The notes under the pieces are model-generated. The model did not search any database, had not been told where the DNA came from, and saw nothing but the letters and a program-made list of their open reading frames with translations. Both the position numbers and the translations under genes were made by a program. Of a stretch of DNA of 64,000 nucleotides, positions 1-6,683 are shown piece after piece. Each line of letters opens with the position of its first letter. Position 1 is the stretch's first letter. The DNA is taken from assembly GCF_023555415.1 (NCBI RefSeq), contig NZ_JAKRYL010000013.1, positions 96,882 to 160,881 on the forward strand, written 5' to 3'. The DNA is from Halalkalibacter alkaliphilus. GTDB lineage: Bacteria; Bacillota; Bacilli; Bacillales; Bacillaceae_D.

Positions 1-61
1 GGTTTTTAATGTAGCTGGATTCGTCCTATGCCGCACAGTGCTAAAGCTCTACGAATGGAGG
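1..61 (+). promoter_or_regulatory. M-box (ykoK leader) Mg2+ riboswitch, 3' half
   Basis: The first 61 bases carry the 3' half of an M-box: the conserved block around the TAGCTGGAT motif, the CCTATGCC segment and the CAGTGCTAAAGCTC segment. They match positions 550-610 with only about two differences. The 5' half lies before the window. The 3' strand (CGAATG, about 52-57) can pair with CATTCG inside the loop of the hairpin at 143-173, the usual antiterminator/terminator choice. By family knowledge, Mg2+ binding favours termination. Confidence 0.88.
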
Positions 62-142
62 AAGCTAAAAGGCTTTTTTGCTGTGTCATCGTGATAATGT
101 TGTTTGTTATCCTGTGGTACTGCCTTATTTTGTCATGTCAAA

Positions 143-173
143 GACACCTTCATTCGGTTGAAGGTGTCTTTTT
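143..173 (+). terminator. Intrinsic terminator of the first M-box
   Basis: A perfect 9-bp stem (GACACCTTC/GAAGGTGTC) with an 8-nt loop is followed by five T. The loop carries the CATTCG that can pair with the M-box 3' end, so this is the riboswitch's expression platform. Confidence 0.85.
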
Positions 174-237
174 GTTGTTGTTATAAGACATCTCAAAGCG
201 AGGTTAAGATTGATTAAAAATCTAACCTGGGGGTGAT

Positions 238-300
238 ATGAATTGGATAGTGGTCCTGAACCTGAATCTTGTCAATTATATGATTGTTATAAGGATGTGA
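238..300 (+). CDS. Possible 20-residue hydrophobic leader peptide
   Basis: An ATG preceded at close spacing by a strong GGGGGTGA ribosome binding site opens a 20-codon ORF rich in Ile, Val, Leu and Asn, ending in TGA at 298-300. It lies between the first M-box terminator and the second M-box, so it would be expressed under Mg2+ control. A hairpin (201-228, AGGTTA/TAACCT) sits directly upstream of the ribosome binding site, and a perfect inverted repeat (296-317) overlaps the stop. It is too short for homology. It could be a leader peptide, a small membrane peptide of the MgtS/MgtR sort, or chance. Confidence 0.35.
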   Translation: MNWIVVLNLNLVNYMIVIRM

Positions 301-317
301 CATCCAGTCATGTCACA
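296..317. repeat. Perfect 8-bp inverted repeat
   Basis: TGTGACAT and ATGTCACA are separated by 6 nt. No T run follows, so it is not an intrinsic terminator. It may be an operator or an RNA hairpin, and it overlaps the stop of the 20-codon ORF. Confidence 0.6.
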
Positions 318-454
318 GCAAGAATGGCTTAGGAGTATGATGAATAAGGCCCAATTTACTCACACATTTGCCTTTGGGACATATAATTTGATGATTGAAA
401 TTATTTTGCCAACTGTCAACTTAATGTGAAATGGGAACATGATGAAGTGAATAA

Positions 455-609
455 CCCTCGTTAGGTGAGGCTCCTGTGCTGGAGATATGCTGCTGCCCAA
501 AAATGTCCAAAGACGCCAATGGGTCAACAGAGGCCATCGACATAAGGTGGTTTTTAATGTAGCTGGATTAATCCTATGCCGCACAGTGCTAAAGCTCTAC
601 GAATGGAGG
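455..609 (+). promoter_or_regulatory. M-box Mg2+ riboswitch, complete, upstream of mgtE
   Basis: All landmark segments of the ykoK-leader class are present in order: GTTAGGTGAGGCTCCTGT, GGAGATATGCTGCTGCCCA, GACGCCAATGGGTCAACAG, TTTTTAATGTAGCTGGAT, CCTATGCC and CAGTGCTAAAGCTC. It precedes mgtE, the classic target. No strong promoter is visible just upstream, so it may be transcribed from the first M-box's promoter, making a tandem leader. Confidence 0.95.
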
Positions 610-654
610 AACTGTGAAGTGTTTGTTAACACGGTTGATTAGCTATGACTAATG

Positions 655-680
655 CACCCTCCTTTTGTGATGGTGTTTTT
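655..680 (+). terminator. Candidate terminator of the second M-box
   Basis: CACC and GGTG form the base of a short stem that continues with TC/GA after a mismatch, followed by five T. CCTCC in the loop side is complementary to GGAGG at the M-box 3' end, consistent with an antiterminator. It is weaker than the hairpins of the other two M-boxes. Confidence 0.6.
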
Positions 681-709
681 ATTATGTTTTGATATGGAGG
701 TGATGTGGA

Positions 710-832
710 ATGGATGAGGAGAGTAGTTCAACTAAATTCAAGATGTATATGTTACCAAAACAGAAAAACAATAAGCGTAATGGGAGTCCATTCCCTTCAC
801 ATGGAAAAGGTAGTATGGGCCTCCTAGCATAA
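710..832 (+). CDS. Small basic protein (40 aa) between M-box and mgtE
   Basis: A GGAGGTGAT ribosome binding site 9 nt before an ATG opens a 40-codon ORF. The product is hydrophilic and Lys/Ser/Asn-rich with no membrane segment. Its TAA (830-832) overlaps the AAGGAGG site of mgtE, whose ATG follows 12 nt later, so the two genes look translationally coupled. It is expressed behind the Mg2+ riboswitch. I recognise no family. It may be a genuine small protein tied to Mg2+ uptake or a leader ORF that gates mgtE translation. Confidence 0.6.
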   Translation: MDEESSSTKFKMYMLPKQKNNKRNGSPFPSHGKGSMGLLA

Positions 833-844
833 GGAGGAATTACA

Positions 845-2206
845 ATGGTTAGATTAGATGAACAAAATCGTGAAGAGTACGAAAAGTTAATTTTAGATAC
901 ATTGCAAGCTGAAGATCGTGAGCAATTTCGTGAAACCTTTTTAGAGCTACACCCAACTGATCAAGTCGATATCTTCGTGAAATTAGAGGAAGAAACTCGT
1001 AAACGAGTGTATGACTATTTATCTCCAGAAGATTTTTCTCATATTTTTGAGGGGTTAGAAGTAGAAGATCAAAAGCGCACCTACTTAGAGCTAGATGAAG
1101 CTTATTCTTCTGAGATGTTTAACAATATGTTTGCAGATGATGTAGCTGACTTTTTAGCTGAAATGACGGGTGAAAAAGCAGAAGACATCTTAATGAAAAT
1201 GAACAAAGCGGAAGCAAAGGAAGTAAAGGAGTTAATGTCGTATGCACCGGAAACGGCTGGGGCAATCATGACAAAGGAATTTGTCAGCATTTCTTCAAGC
1301 GATCTTGCTTCAAATGTAATTGAGAAATTACGTAATGATGCACCGGATGCTGAGACGATTTATTACTTATATGTTGTAGATCAATTAGAGAAATTAGTAG
1401 GTGTTATTTCGTTAAGAGATCTCATAACTGCTCCTGCTGATGAAGTAATTGAAAACATTATGAGTACTCGAGTTGTTTCTGTACAAGATGATATGGACCA
1501 AGAAGATGTAGCGAAACTCATTAAAAAGTATGACTTCTTAGCAGCACCAGTTGTCTCTAAACAAAATCACTTAATTGGAATTGTAACATTTGATGACGTG
1601 ATCGATATTCTCGAAGAAGAAGCAACAGAGGACTTAGGAGAAATTTCAGCAGCCAAAGGGGCAACAGACGTCAATGTTAGTGCTTTTACAGCAGCTAGAA
1701 AACGTTCACCATGGATTATCATGTTAATGTTCTTTGGATTGATTACTGCTGAAGTGATTGGAACATTTGAAGAAACGTTAGAAGCTATTGTCTTGTTAGC
1801 TGCATTTATCCCACTGATTATGGACTCTGCTGGAAACACTGGAACTCAGTCACTAGCTGTTGCAGTACGTGGTCTAGCACTAGGGACAATAAAAAAAGGC
1901 AGTATAGGAAAAATGGTAAGACGTGAGTTTGGAACAGGACTAATGCTCGGGTTGATCTGTATGGTTGTTTTAGGAATTACGGTTACTCTTATTCATGGCC
2001 ATTGGATCTTAGCGTTAATCGTTGGTTTTTCTATTTTCTGCACATTAAGTATTGCAACAGTTATTGGTGCTACGGTTCCCCTTGTTATAAATAAATTAAA
2101 ACTAGATCCAGCAATTGCATCAGGTCCGTTTATTACGACAGTAAATGATATTCTAGGCTTATTAATTTATTTCTCAATTGCAACAGCACTGCTTGACTTC
2201 TTATAA
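845..2206 (+). CDS. mgtE: Magnesium transporter MgtE
   Basis: The 453-residue product has the full MgtE plan: an N-terminal superhelical domain (about 1-135), two CBS domains (about 140-262) that sense cytosolic Mg2+, and a five-helix membrane domain (about 285-453). The signature D-S-A-G-N-T-G-T-Q-S lies near residues 327-336 and the pore segment P-A-I-A-S-G-P-F near 420-428. The Asp shortly after that segment (near 434) corresponds to the selectivity Asp of the Thermus protein. The start has an AAGGAGG site. It is controlled by one or two upstream M-boxes. A second mgtE lies 1 kb downstream. Confidence 0.95.
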   Translation: MVRLDEQNREEYEKLILDTLQAEDREQFRETFLELHPTDQVDIFVKLEEETRKRVYDYLSPEDFSHIFEGLEVEDQKRTYLELDEAYSSEMFNNMFADDVADFLAEMTGEKAEDILMKMNKAEAKEVKELMSYAPETAGAIMTKEFVSISSSDLASNVIEKLRNDAPDAETIYYLYVVDQLEKLVGVISLRDLITAPADEVIENIMSTRVVSVQDDMDQEDVAKLIKKYDFLAAPVVSKQNHLIGIVTFDDVIDILEEEATEDLGEISAAKGATDVNVSAFTAARKRSPWIIMLMFFGLITAEVIGTFEETLEAIVLLAAFIPLIMDSAGNTGTQSLAVAVRGLALGTIKKGSIGKMVRREFGTGLMLGLICMVVLGITVTLIHGHWILALIVGFSIFCTLSIATVIGATVPLVINKLKLDPAIASGPFITTVNDILGLLIYFSIATALLDFL

Positions 2207-2207
2207 A
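2178..2207 (+). promoter_or_regulatory. Candidate promoter for the third M-box, inside the end of mgtE
   Basis: TTGCAA (2178-2183) lies 18 nt before TATAAA (2202-2207), which places the transcription start at about 2214, just before the M-box at 2216. The riboswitch begins only 10 nt after the mgtE stop, so a dedicated promoter must overlap the coding region, unless transcripts simply read through from mgtE. Confidence 0.45.
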
Positions 2208-2215
2208 ATAAAAAG

Positions 2216-2365
2216 CTTCGTTAGGTGAGGCTCCTGTATGGAGATACGCTGCTACCCAGAAATGTCGAGAGACGCCAACGGGTGAACAGAAACTATCGAT
2301 CAAGGTAGTTTTTAATGTAGCTGGATCTTCCTATGCCATACAGTGCTAAAACTCAACGATTGAAG
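2216..2365 (+). promoter_or_regulatory. M-box Mg2+ riboswitch upstream of mgtC-mgtE
   Basis: A complete ykoK-leader motif, with the GTTAGGTGAGGCTCCTGT start, the GACGCCAACGGGT block, the TAGCTGGAT block and CAGTGCTAAAACTC. P1 is formed by CTTCGTT with AACG...GAAG. The 3' strand AACGATTGA (2356-2364) is exactly complementary to TCAATCGTT in the terminator loop, so antiterminator and P1/terminator are mutually exclusive. Confidence 0.95.
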
Positions 2366-2389
2366 TTGGAAATAGCTCCTTTAAAGAAA

Positions 2390-2419
2390 GGCACCCTCAA
2401 TCGTTTTGGGTGTCTTTTT
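2390..2419 (+). terminator. Terminator of the third M-box
   Basis: GGCACCC pairs with GGGTGTC (one G-T pair), followed by five T. The loop contains the antiterminator strand complementary to the M-box 3' end. Confidence 0.85.
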
Positions 2420-2471
2420 CTAGGTTGGGTAATCTAAGAAGAGAAATTGAGCGGCAAAGAAGGTGAAAAGA

Positions 2472-3179
2472 ATGGAAGTATTAGAAATTTTACTCAAATT
2501 AGGATTGGCATTATTCTTTGGGATGTTAATTGGTATTGACCGTCAATTAAAGCATAAACCCTTAGGTCTGAAAACATGTATGGTCATTTGCGTGGCAAGC
2601 TGTATGGTTACCATTGTCTCAATTGAATCCTTTTATAAATTTGCTACGCCAACCTACCATGCAATGGATCCAATGCGTTTAACAGCGCAAATTGTGAGTG
2701 GAGTAGGTTTTTTAGGAGCAGGTGTTATTTTACGAAGAAATAACGACATCATCTCTGGTTTAACAAGTGCGGCAGTTATCTGGGCGGCTTCTGGACTTGG
2801 AATTGCCGTAGGTGCTGGATTTTATCTCTTGCCTTCTAGTGCTGTTATCTTATTCATTCTTGCGATTAATCTCATCCCATCAGTTATAAAAAAAATTGGA
2901 CCAGCAACATTACGCCAGCGAGATGTTCTTGTAAAGGTGGTAATGGAACCTAATTACAAGATGACGGAATTAATTAAAGCAATCGAACGAAAAGGAGAAG
3001 GGTTAAATGCGCAAGAAAAAAGTGATATTATCATACGAAATTTAAAGTTAAAGGATCTCGAAAATGGAAATCAACAAATCGATTTGAAATTATCAGCCCC
3101 AGAAAAGCAATATACTACAGAAATTTATTATCTTATTAAAAAAATAGATAGCGTAATTTCAGTGGAAGTAGAACATTAA
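2472..3179 (+). CDS. mgtC: MgtC/SapB family membrane protein
   Basis: The 235-residue product has the MgtC N-terminal membrane domain: helices from about residue 1 to 145, the GMLIGIDRQ motif near the start, and the G-V-G-F-L-G-A-G segment. A soluble ACT-like C-terminal part follows. The family is linked to growth at low Mg2+ and in MgtC proper to control of ATP synthase. I place the start at the ATG preceded by AAGGTG at 6-nt spacing; a GTG 9 nt upstream is in frame but has a worse site. It sits behind an M-box and is followed 26 nt later by a second mgtE, so Mg2+ control is likely. Confidence 0.85.
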   Translation: MEVLEILLKLGLALFFGMLIGIDRQLKHKPLGLKTCMVICVASCMVTIVSIESFYKFATPTYHAMDPMRLTAQIVSGVGFLGAGVILRRNNDIISGLTSAAVIWAASGLGIAVGAGFYLLPSSAVILFILAINLIPSVIKKIGPATLRQRDVLVKVVMEPNYKMTELIKAIERKGEGLNAQEKSDIIIRNLKLKDLENGNQQIDLKLSAPEKQYTTEIYYLIKKIDSVISVEVEH

Positions 3180-3205
3180 CGGATAGAGGAAGGGAGGTAG
3201 GAGTA

Positions 3206-4570
3206 ATGAAACAAATCAGTATGAAGAACCGTCAAGAATACACATATTATTTATTTTTATATTTAAAAAACAATGACAAAGATCTTTTTCGTGAAGAGTT
3301 TTTAGATTTACACCCTACAGATCAATCAGAAATATTTAAGCAAATGGGCGAAGTAAAGAGAAAGAAAGTATATCAATTTTTAAGTGCAGAAGAATTTTCA
3401 CAATTGTTTAAAGGCTTACACTTACATGAACAAAAGCAAATCTTTACTGAATTGGATGATGTGTATGTACTGAAAATGTTAAAGGAGCTTCCGGCAGATG
3501 AGATTACAGACTTCTTTAGTGAAATCCCAGAACATATCGCATCGTATCTATTAAATAAAATGGAGAAAAAAGAAGCTGAGAACATTAAGCTTTTGCTCAC
3601 ATATCAAGACCATACAGCTGGTTCATTAATGACAACCGAATTTATTAAAGTTTCTCCTCATATAACAGCTGAAAAATTGATGGAGCAATTACGTCAGGAA
3701 GGAATGTCTGCGGAAACGATTTATTATATTTATGTTGTTTCCGAAGTGGATAAGTTAATTGGTGTCGTTTCTTTACGAGAACTTATTACTTCACCTCTTG
3801 ATAGGAAAGTTGAGCAACTAATGAAAGAGCAAGTTGTGACTGTTACTGCTACAACTGATCAAGAACATGTTTCAACTATTATTAAAGATTATAATCTCTT
3901 AGCAGTACCTGTTGTAACAAGTGGAGATCGAATCGTTGGAATAGTGACAGTAGATGATGTAATGGATGTGATGGAAGAAGAAATAACAGAAGATATTGGC
4001 GAATTTGCAGCTGTAAAAGGAGCGTTAGACCTAGATGTGAACTCGCTCATAGCTACAAAGAAGCGGCTTCCTTGGTTAATCTTATTGCTCATATTAGGAA
4101 TGTTTACAGCTGGATTAATTAACTTTTTTGAAGCCACATTAGCTGAGGTGGCTATACTGGCAATTTTTATTCCGCTTATTGCAGATATGGCCGGAAACAC
4201 AGGAACACAATCACTCGCCGTTGTTGTTAGAGGGATGGCTCTTAATAAAATTGATTCAACAGCATTCTGGCGATTATTAAAAAGAGAAATAGAAACGGGA
4301 CTGATGATGGGATTTGTATGTGGTGGGTTAGTATCAATTGTTGCCCTGTTAATCCCACAAGGAAGCCCTGCTCTTGGCTTAATAATTGGCATTTCGTTAT
4401 TTGTGACGATCCTATTTTCTACTTTATCTGGAACCGTCATACCCCTTATAATAAATAAATTAAAAATTGATCCAGCAGTTGCTTCAGGTCCGTTTATCAC
4501 CACAATTAATGATATTATTGGACTGTTTATTTATTTTTCTATCGCAACGTCTTTACTGCATTATTTATAG
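3206..4570 (+). CDS. mgtE: Second magnesium transporter MgtE
   Basis: The 454-residue paralogue of the upstream MgtE has the same N domain, paired CBS domains and membrane domain. The A-D-M-A-G-N-T-G-T-Q-S signature and the D-P-A-V-A-S-G-P-F pore segment are intact. It is most similar in the membrane part and more divergent in the N domain. It follows mgtC by 26 nt with a GGGAGGTAGGAG site, so the two form one M-box-controlled unit. The duplicate may differ in affinity, but nothing in the sequence shows that. Confidence 0.94.
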   Translation: MKQISMKNRQEYTYYLFLYLKNNDKDLFREEFLDLHPTDQSEIFKQMGEVKRKKVYQFLSAEEFSQLFKGLHLHEQKQIFTELDDVYVLKMLKELPADEITDFFSEIPEHIASYLLNKMEKKEAENIKLLLTYQDHTAGSLMTTEFIKVSPHITAEKLMEQLRQEGMSAETIYYIYVVSEVDKLIGVVSLRELITSPLDRKVEQLMKEQVVTVTATTDQEHVSTIIKDYNLLAVPVVTSGDRIVGIVTVDDVMDVMEEEITEDIGEFAAVKGALDLDVNSLIATKKRLPWLILLLILGMFTAGLINFFEATLAEVAILAIFIPLIADMAGNTGTQSLAVVVRGMALNKIDSTAFWRLLKREIETGLMMGFVCGGLVSIVALLIPQGSPALGLIIGISLFVTILFSTLSGTVIPLIINKLKIDPAVASGPFITTINDIIGLFIYFSIATSLLHYL

Positions 4571-4618
4571 TGTAAGCAGGAAAATGGAATTAGAAGTCTA
4601 TTTTCCTGCATTTTACAC
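4570..4618 (+). terminator. Terminator after the second mgtE
   Basis: GCAGGAAAAT pairs with ATTTTCCTGC and the stem is extended by GTGTAA/TTACAC at the base. The stem begins at the mgtE stop codon. The T run is interrupted. Confidence 0.6.
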
Positions 4619-4708
4619 CAATTAGAACGGAATTTCTTTGTATATAGTAAGTTGTGCCAATTTGGGAGAGGATAAAAACACTAACTATAATCAAGGAGTA
4701 TCCCTACT

Positions 4709-5434
4709 ATGTCACTTGATGTATTTATTATGGGTTTTGCTTTCATCCTCATTCACTTATTTGCTAACGAATTAATTCCGTCTAACCGTATTAATCGGCT
4801 AAAATGGTTCTCTTTTTCGGGTGGATTAGCCGTATCTTATGTTTTTGTCTATGTACTTCCAACCTTACATAAGGAACAAATTTTAGTAAAAAAATATGGT
4901 GATTATTTCACGATGGAGTCAGAGCTGTATTTCGTCGGTTTGATTGGTGTTTTAATCTTTTATGGAATACAAAAGTTTGTAAGAAAAGCCCAGCATAAGA
5001 ATAAAACAAAAAAAGCGAGAGCACTATTTTGGCTGCAGATTCTTTTTTTTGGTTTTTATAATATGTTAGTGGCATATACAGTTATCTCGCATAATGTATT
5101 TGGTGTTCAAGCTGTGTTCTATGGTCTTGCTGTTGGCATGCATTTTATTGCAGTTGCCCATGACTTATGGAGGGAATATGCAGATATTTATAATAAAGTC
5201 GGCAGATATGTCCTTGCAGTAGGTATTGTTGCAGGTTGGATCATGGGGGTGATGGTAAGTTTATCGCCTTTAACTGAATCGATTATTTTTGCTTTTATTG
5301 CAGGTGCCATGATTTTAAATGTACTGAAGTATGAATTGCCTCCTGATGATGAAGCCCATTTTGTTACCTTTACAATAGGAGTTGTATCTTACACAGCAGT
5401 AACGTTGTCATTAGGTTTTTTCTTTCAATGGTAA
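4709..5434 (+). CDS. Multi-pass membrane protein, unknown function
   Basis: The 241-residue product has about seven or eight hydrophobic helices, a basic loop around residues 90-105 (RKAQHKNKTKKAR) and conserved-looking polar positions in membrane segments, such as VLPTLHKE near 50 and GMHFIAVAHDLW near 145. The VLPTL segment and the last two helices (AGAMILNVLKYELP) recall ZIP metal transporters, but the ZIP His motif is not clear, so this is only a guess. The start has an AAGGAG site. It stands alone between the Mg2+ locus and yisL. Confidence 0.65.
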   Translation: MSLDVFIMGFAFILIHLFANELIPSNRINRLKWFSFSGGLAVSYVFVYVLPTLHKEQILVKKYGDYFTMESELYFVGLIGVLIFYGIQKFVRKAQHKNKTKKARALFWLQILFFGFYNMLVAYTVISHNVFGVQAVFYGLAVGMHFIAVAHDLWREYADIYNKVGRYVLAVGIVAGWIMGVMVSLSPLTESIIFAFIAGAMILNVLKYELPPDDEAHFVTFTIGVVSYTAVTLSLGFFFQW

Positions 5435-5573
5435 TAAGTATATAGAGCGGTGTTTGTGACTGTATTGTAACAGCATTCCTTGAAAATTGTATGGCAATTA
5501 TAGCCTCATATTATGATTTTTTGTTCACTTGGATTATAATGGGTTGGAATGCTATTTTTAAGGGGGTATTGGT

Positions 5574-5936
5574 TTGCAAACAGGTATGCAGCATGCACAC
5601 GTAGATTCGTGGTGGCTACTTATTGTGTTATTTTTGATTACCTATTTCTTGTTAAGAGCTGGCGTGAATAAAGGTGCGAAAATTCTACATATGATCGTCC
5701 GTTTATTTTACATCGTAATGATTTTTTCCGGAATTTACTTATTATTTATGTGGGGATTCCCGCTAACGCATGTGCTCAAAGGGGTTCTTGCAATTGTCCT
5801 CATTTACGCTATGGAAATGATACTTGTCCGTACAAAAAAAGGGACACTTGGTTCGAAAGCACCTATGTACTGGGGGATCCTAGTAGCTTCACTTGTCATT
5901 GTCTTGTTACTGGCATTTCGAATTCTTACATTTTAA
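5574..5936 (+). CDS. yisL: YisL family (DUF1516/UPF0344) membrane protein
   Basis: A 120-residue protein with four predicted membrane helices and the Y-F-L-L-R-A-G, GAKILHMIVRLFYI and AMEMILVRTKKG segments typical of YisL. Its function is unknown in the family. The TTG at 5574 follows an AGGGGG site at 7 nt; the in-frame ATG at 5586 aligns better with the B. subtilis N terminus but has no good site. A TATAAT box lies at 5535-5540. A strong terminator follows at once. Confidence 0.85.
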   Translation: MQTGMQHAHVDSWWLLIVLFLITYFLLRAGVNKGAKILHMIVRLFYIVMIFSGIYLLFMWGFPLTHVLKGVLAIVLIYAMEMILVRTKKGTLGSKAPMYWGILVASLVIVLLLAFRILTF

Positions 5937-5972
5937 AAACTAGCTAGAGGCTCTCCTCTAGCTAGTTTTTTT
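5936..5972 (+). terminator. Terminator after yisL
   Basis: AAACTAGCTAGAGG pairs perfectly with CCTCTAGCTAGTTT around a 4-nt loop and runs into seven T. Confidence 0.93.
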
Positions 5973-6233
5973 GATTCTACATTCTTTTTAAGGAATGACT
6001 AATTGATTTACATACTCTGTTTTATCATATGCCTGATAAAGAGACGATGAAAGACGAATCGGATCGCCAAAGAAATATCTTTTAAATTGCGTTTGCCGTG
6101 AATAAAGCACTTGCCCCTATAAAAATGAAATAGCCTATTTATTGGTGTAGAAATCAGTTGTTCGTTTTTCTTTTTAGCGTTCCTAGCGTAGTGGTAAAAT
6201 AGAAAGAGACTATACTGAGAGGAATTTTGTGTA

Positions 6234-6683
6234 ATGAATTGGACGGTAAAGAAATTTGAAGAGTTATCAATTAGTGAATTGTATGAATTGATTCGTTTAC
6301 GGATCGAAGTGTTTGTGGTTGAGCAGGATTGCCCTTATCAAGAGCTAGATACAAAGGATCAAGAGGCATTTCATTTGTTGGGCCGAATTAATGGAGAGCT
6401 CGTAGCCTATAGTCGTCTGTTTCAAAAAGGAAAAGTAGCTACAGCTGCTTCTATTGGTCGTGTCATTGTGAAAGAAAGTGGAAGAGGAAAAGGATATGGG
6501 CAAGCATTGTTAACTAAGTCGATTGACTTTTTAGAAACCGAGTTGCATGAGAAAGGAATCCTTATTCATGCGCAGCAATATTTGCAGGAGTTTTATGAGT
6601 CGTTTGGTTTTAAACCAATATCAGATATTTATTTGTTAGATGGTATAAATCATTTGGATATGCGAAGGGAGAGCTATAAATGA
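6234..6683 (+). CDS. ElaA-like GNAT N-acetyltransferase
   Basis: A 149-residue GNAT protein of the ElaA type: R-L-R-I-E-V-F-V-V-E-Q near the start, the strand GRVIVKESGRGKGYGQAL carrying the acetyl-CoA loop (R-G-x-G-x-G), and a C-terminal E-x-Y-x-S-F-G-F segment. The substrate is unknown. A TGG-TAAAAT extended -10 (6192-6200) is the likely promoter. Its stop overlaps the ATG of the AddB-like gene by 4 bp, so it is the first gene of the nuclease operon. Why an acetyltransferase is coupled to a DNA repair nuclease is unclear. Confidence 0.85.
   Translation: MNWTVKKFEELSISELYELIRLRIEVFVVEQDCPYQELDTKDQEAFHLLGRINGELVAYSRLFQKGKVATAASIGRVIVKESGRGKGYGQALLTKSIDFLETELHEKGILIHAQQYLQEFYESFGFKPISDIYLLDGINHLDMRRESYK

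Noticed and set aside
296..317. CRP/FNR-type site
   Set aside because: TGTGA and TCACA are 12 nt apart, not 6; kept only as an inverted repeat.
360..584. 74-codon minus-strand ORF
   Set aside because: Antisense to the second M-box riboswitch, no homology or start signal.
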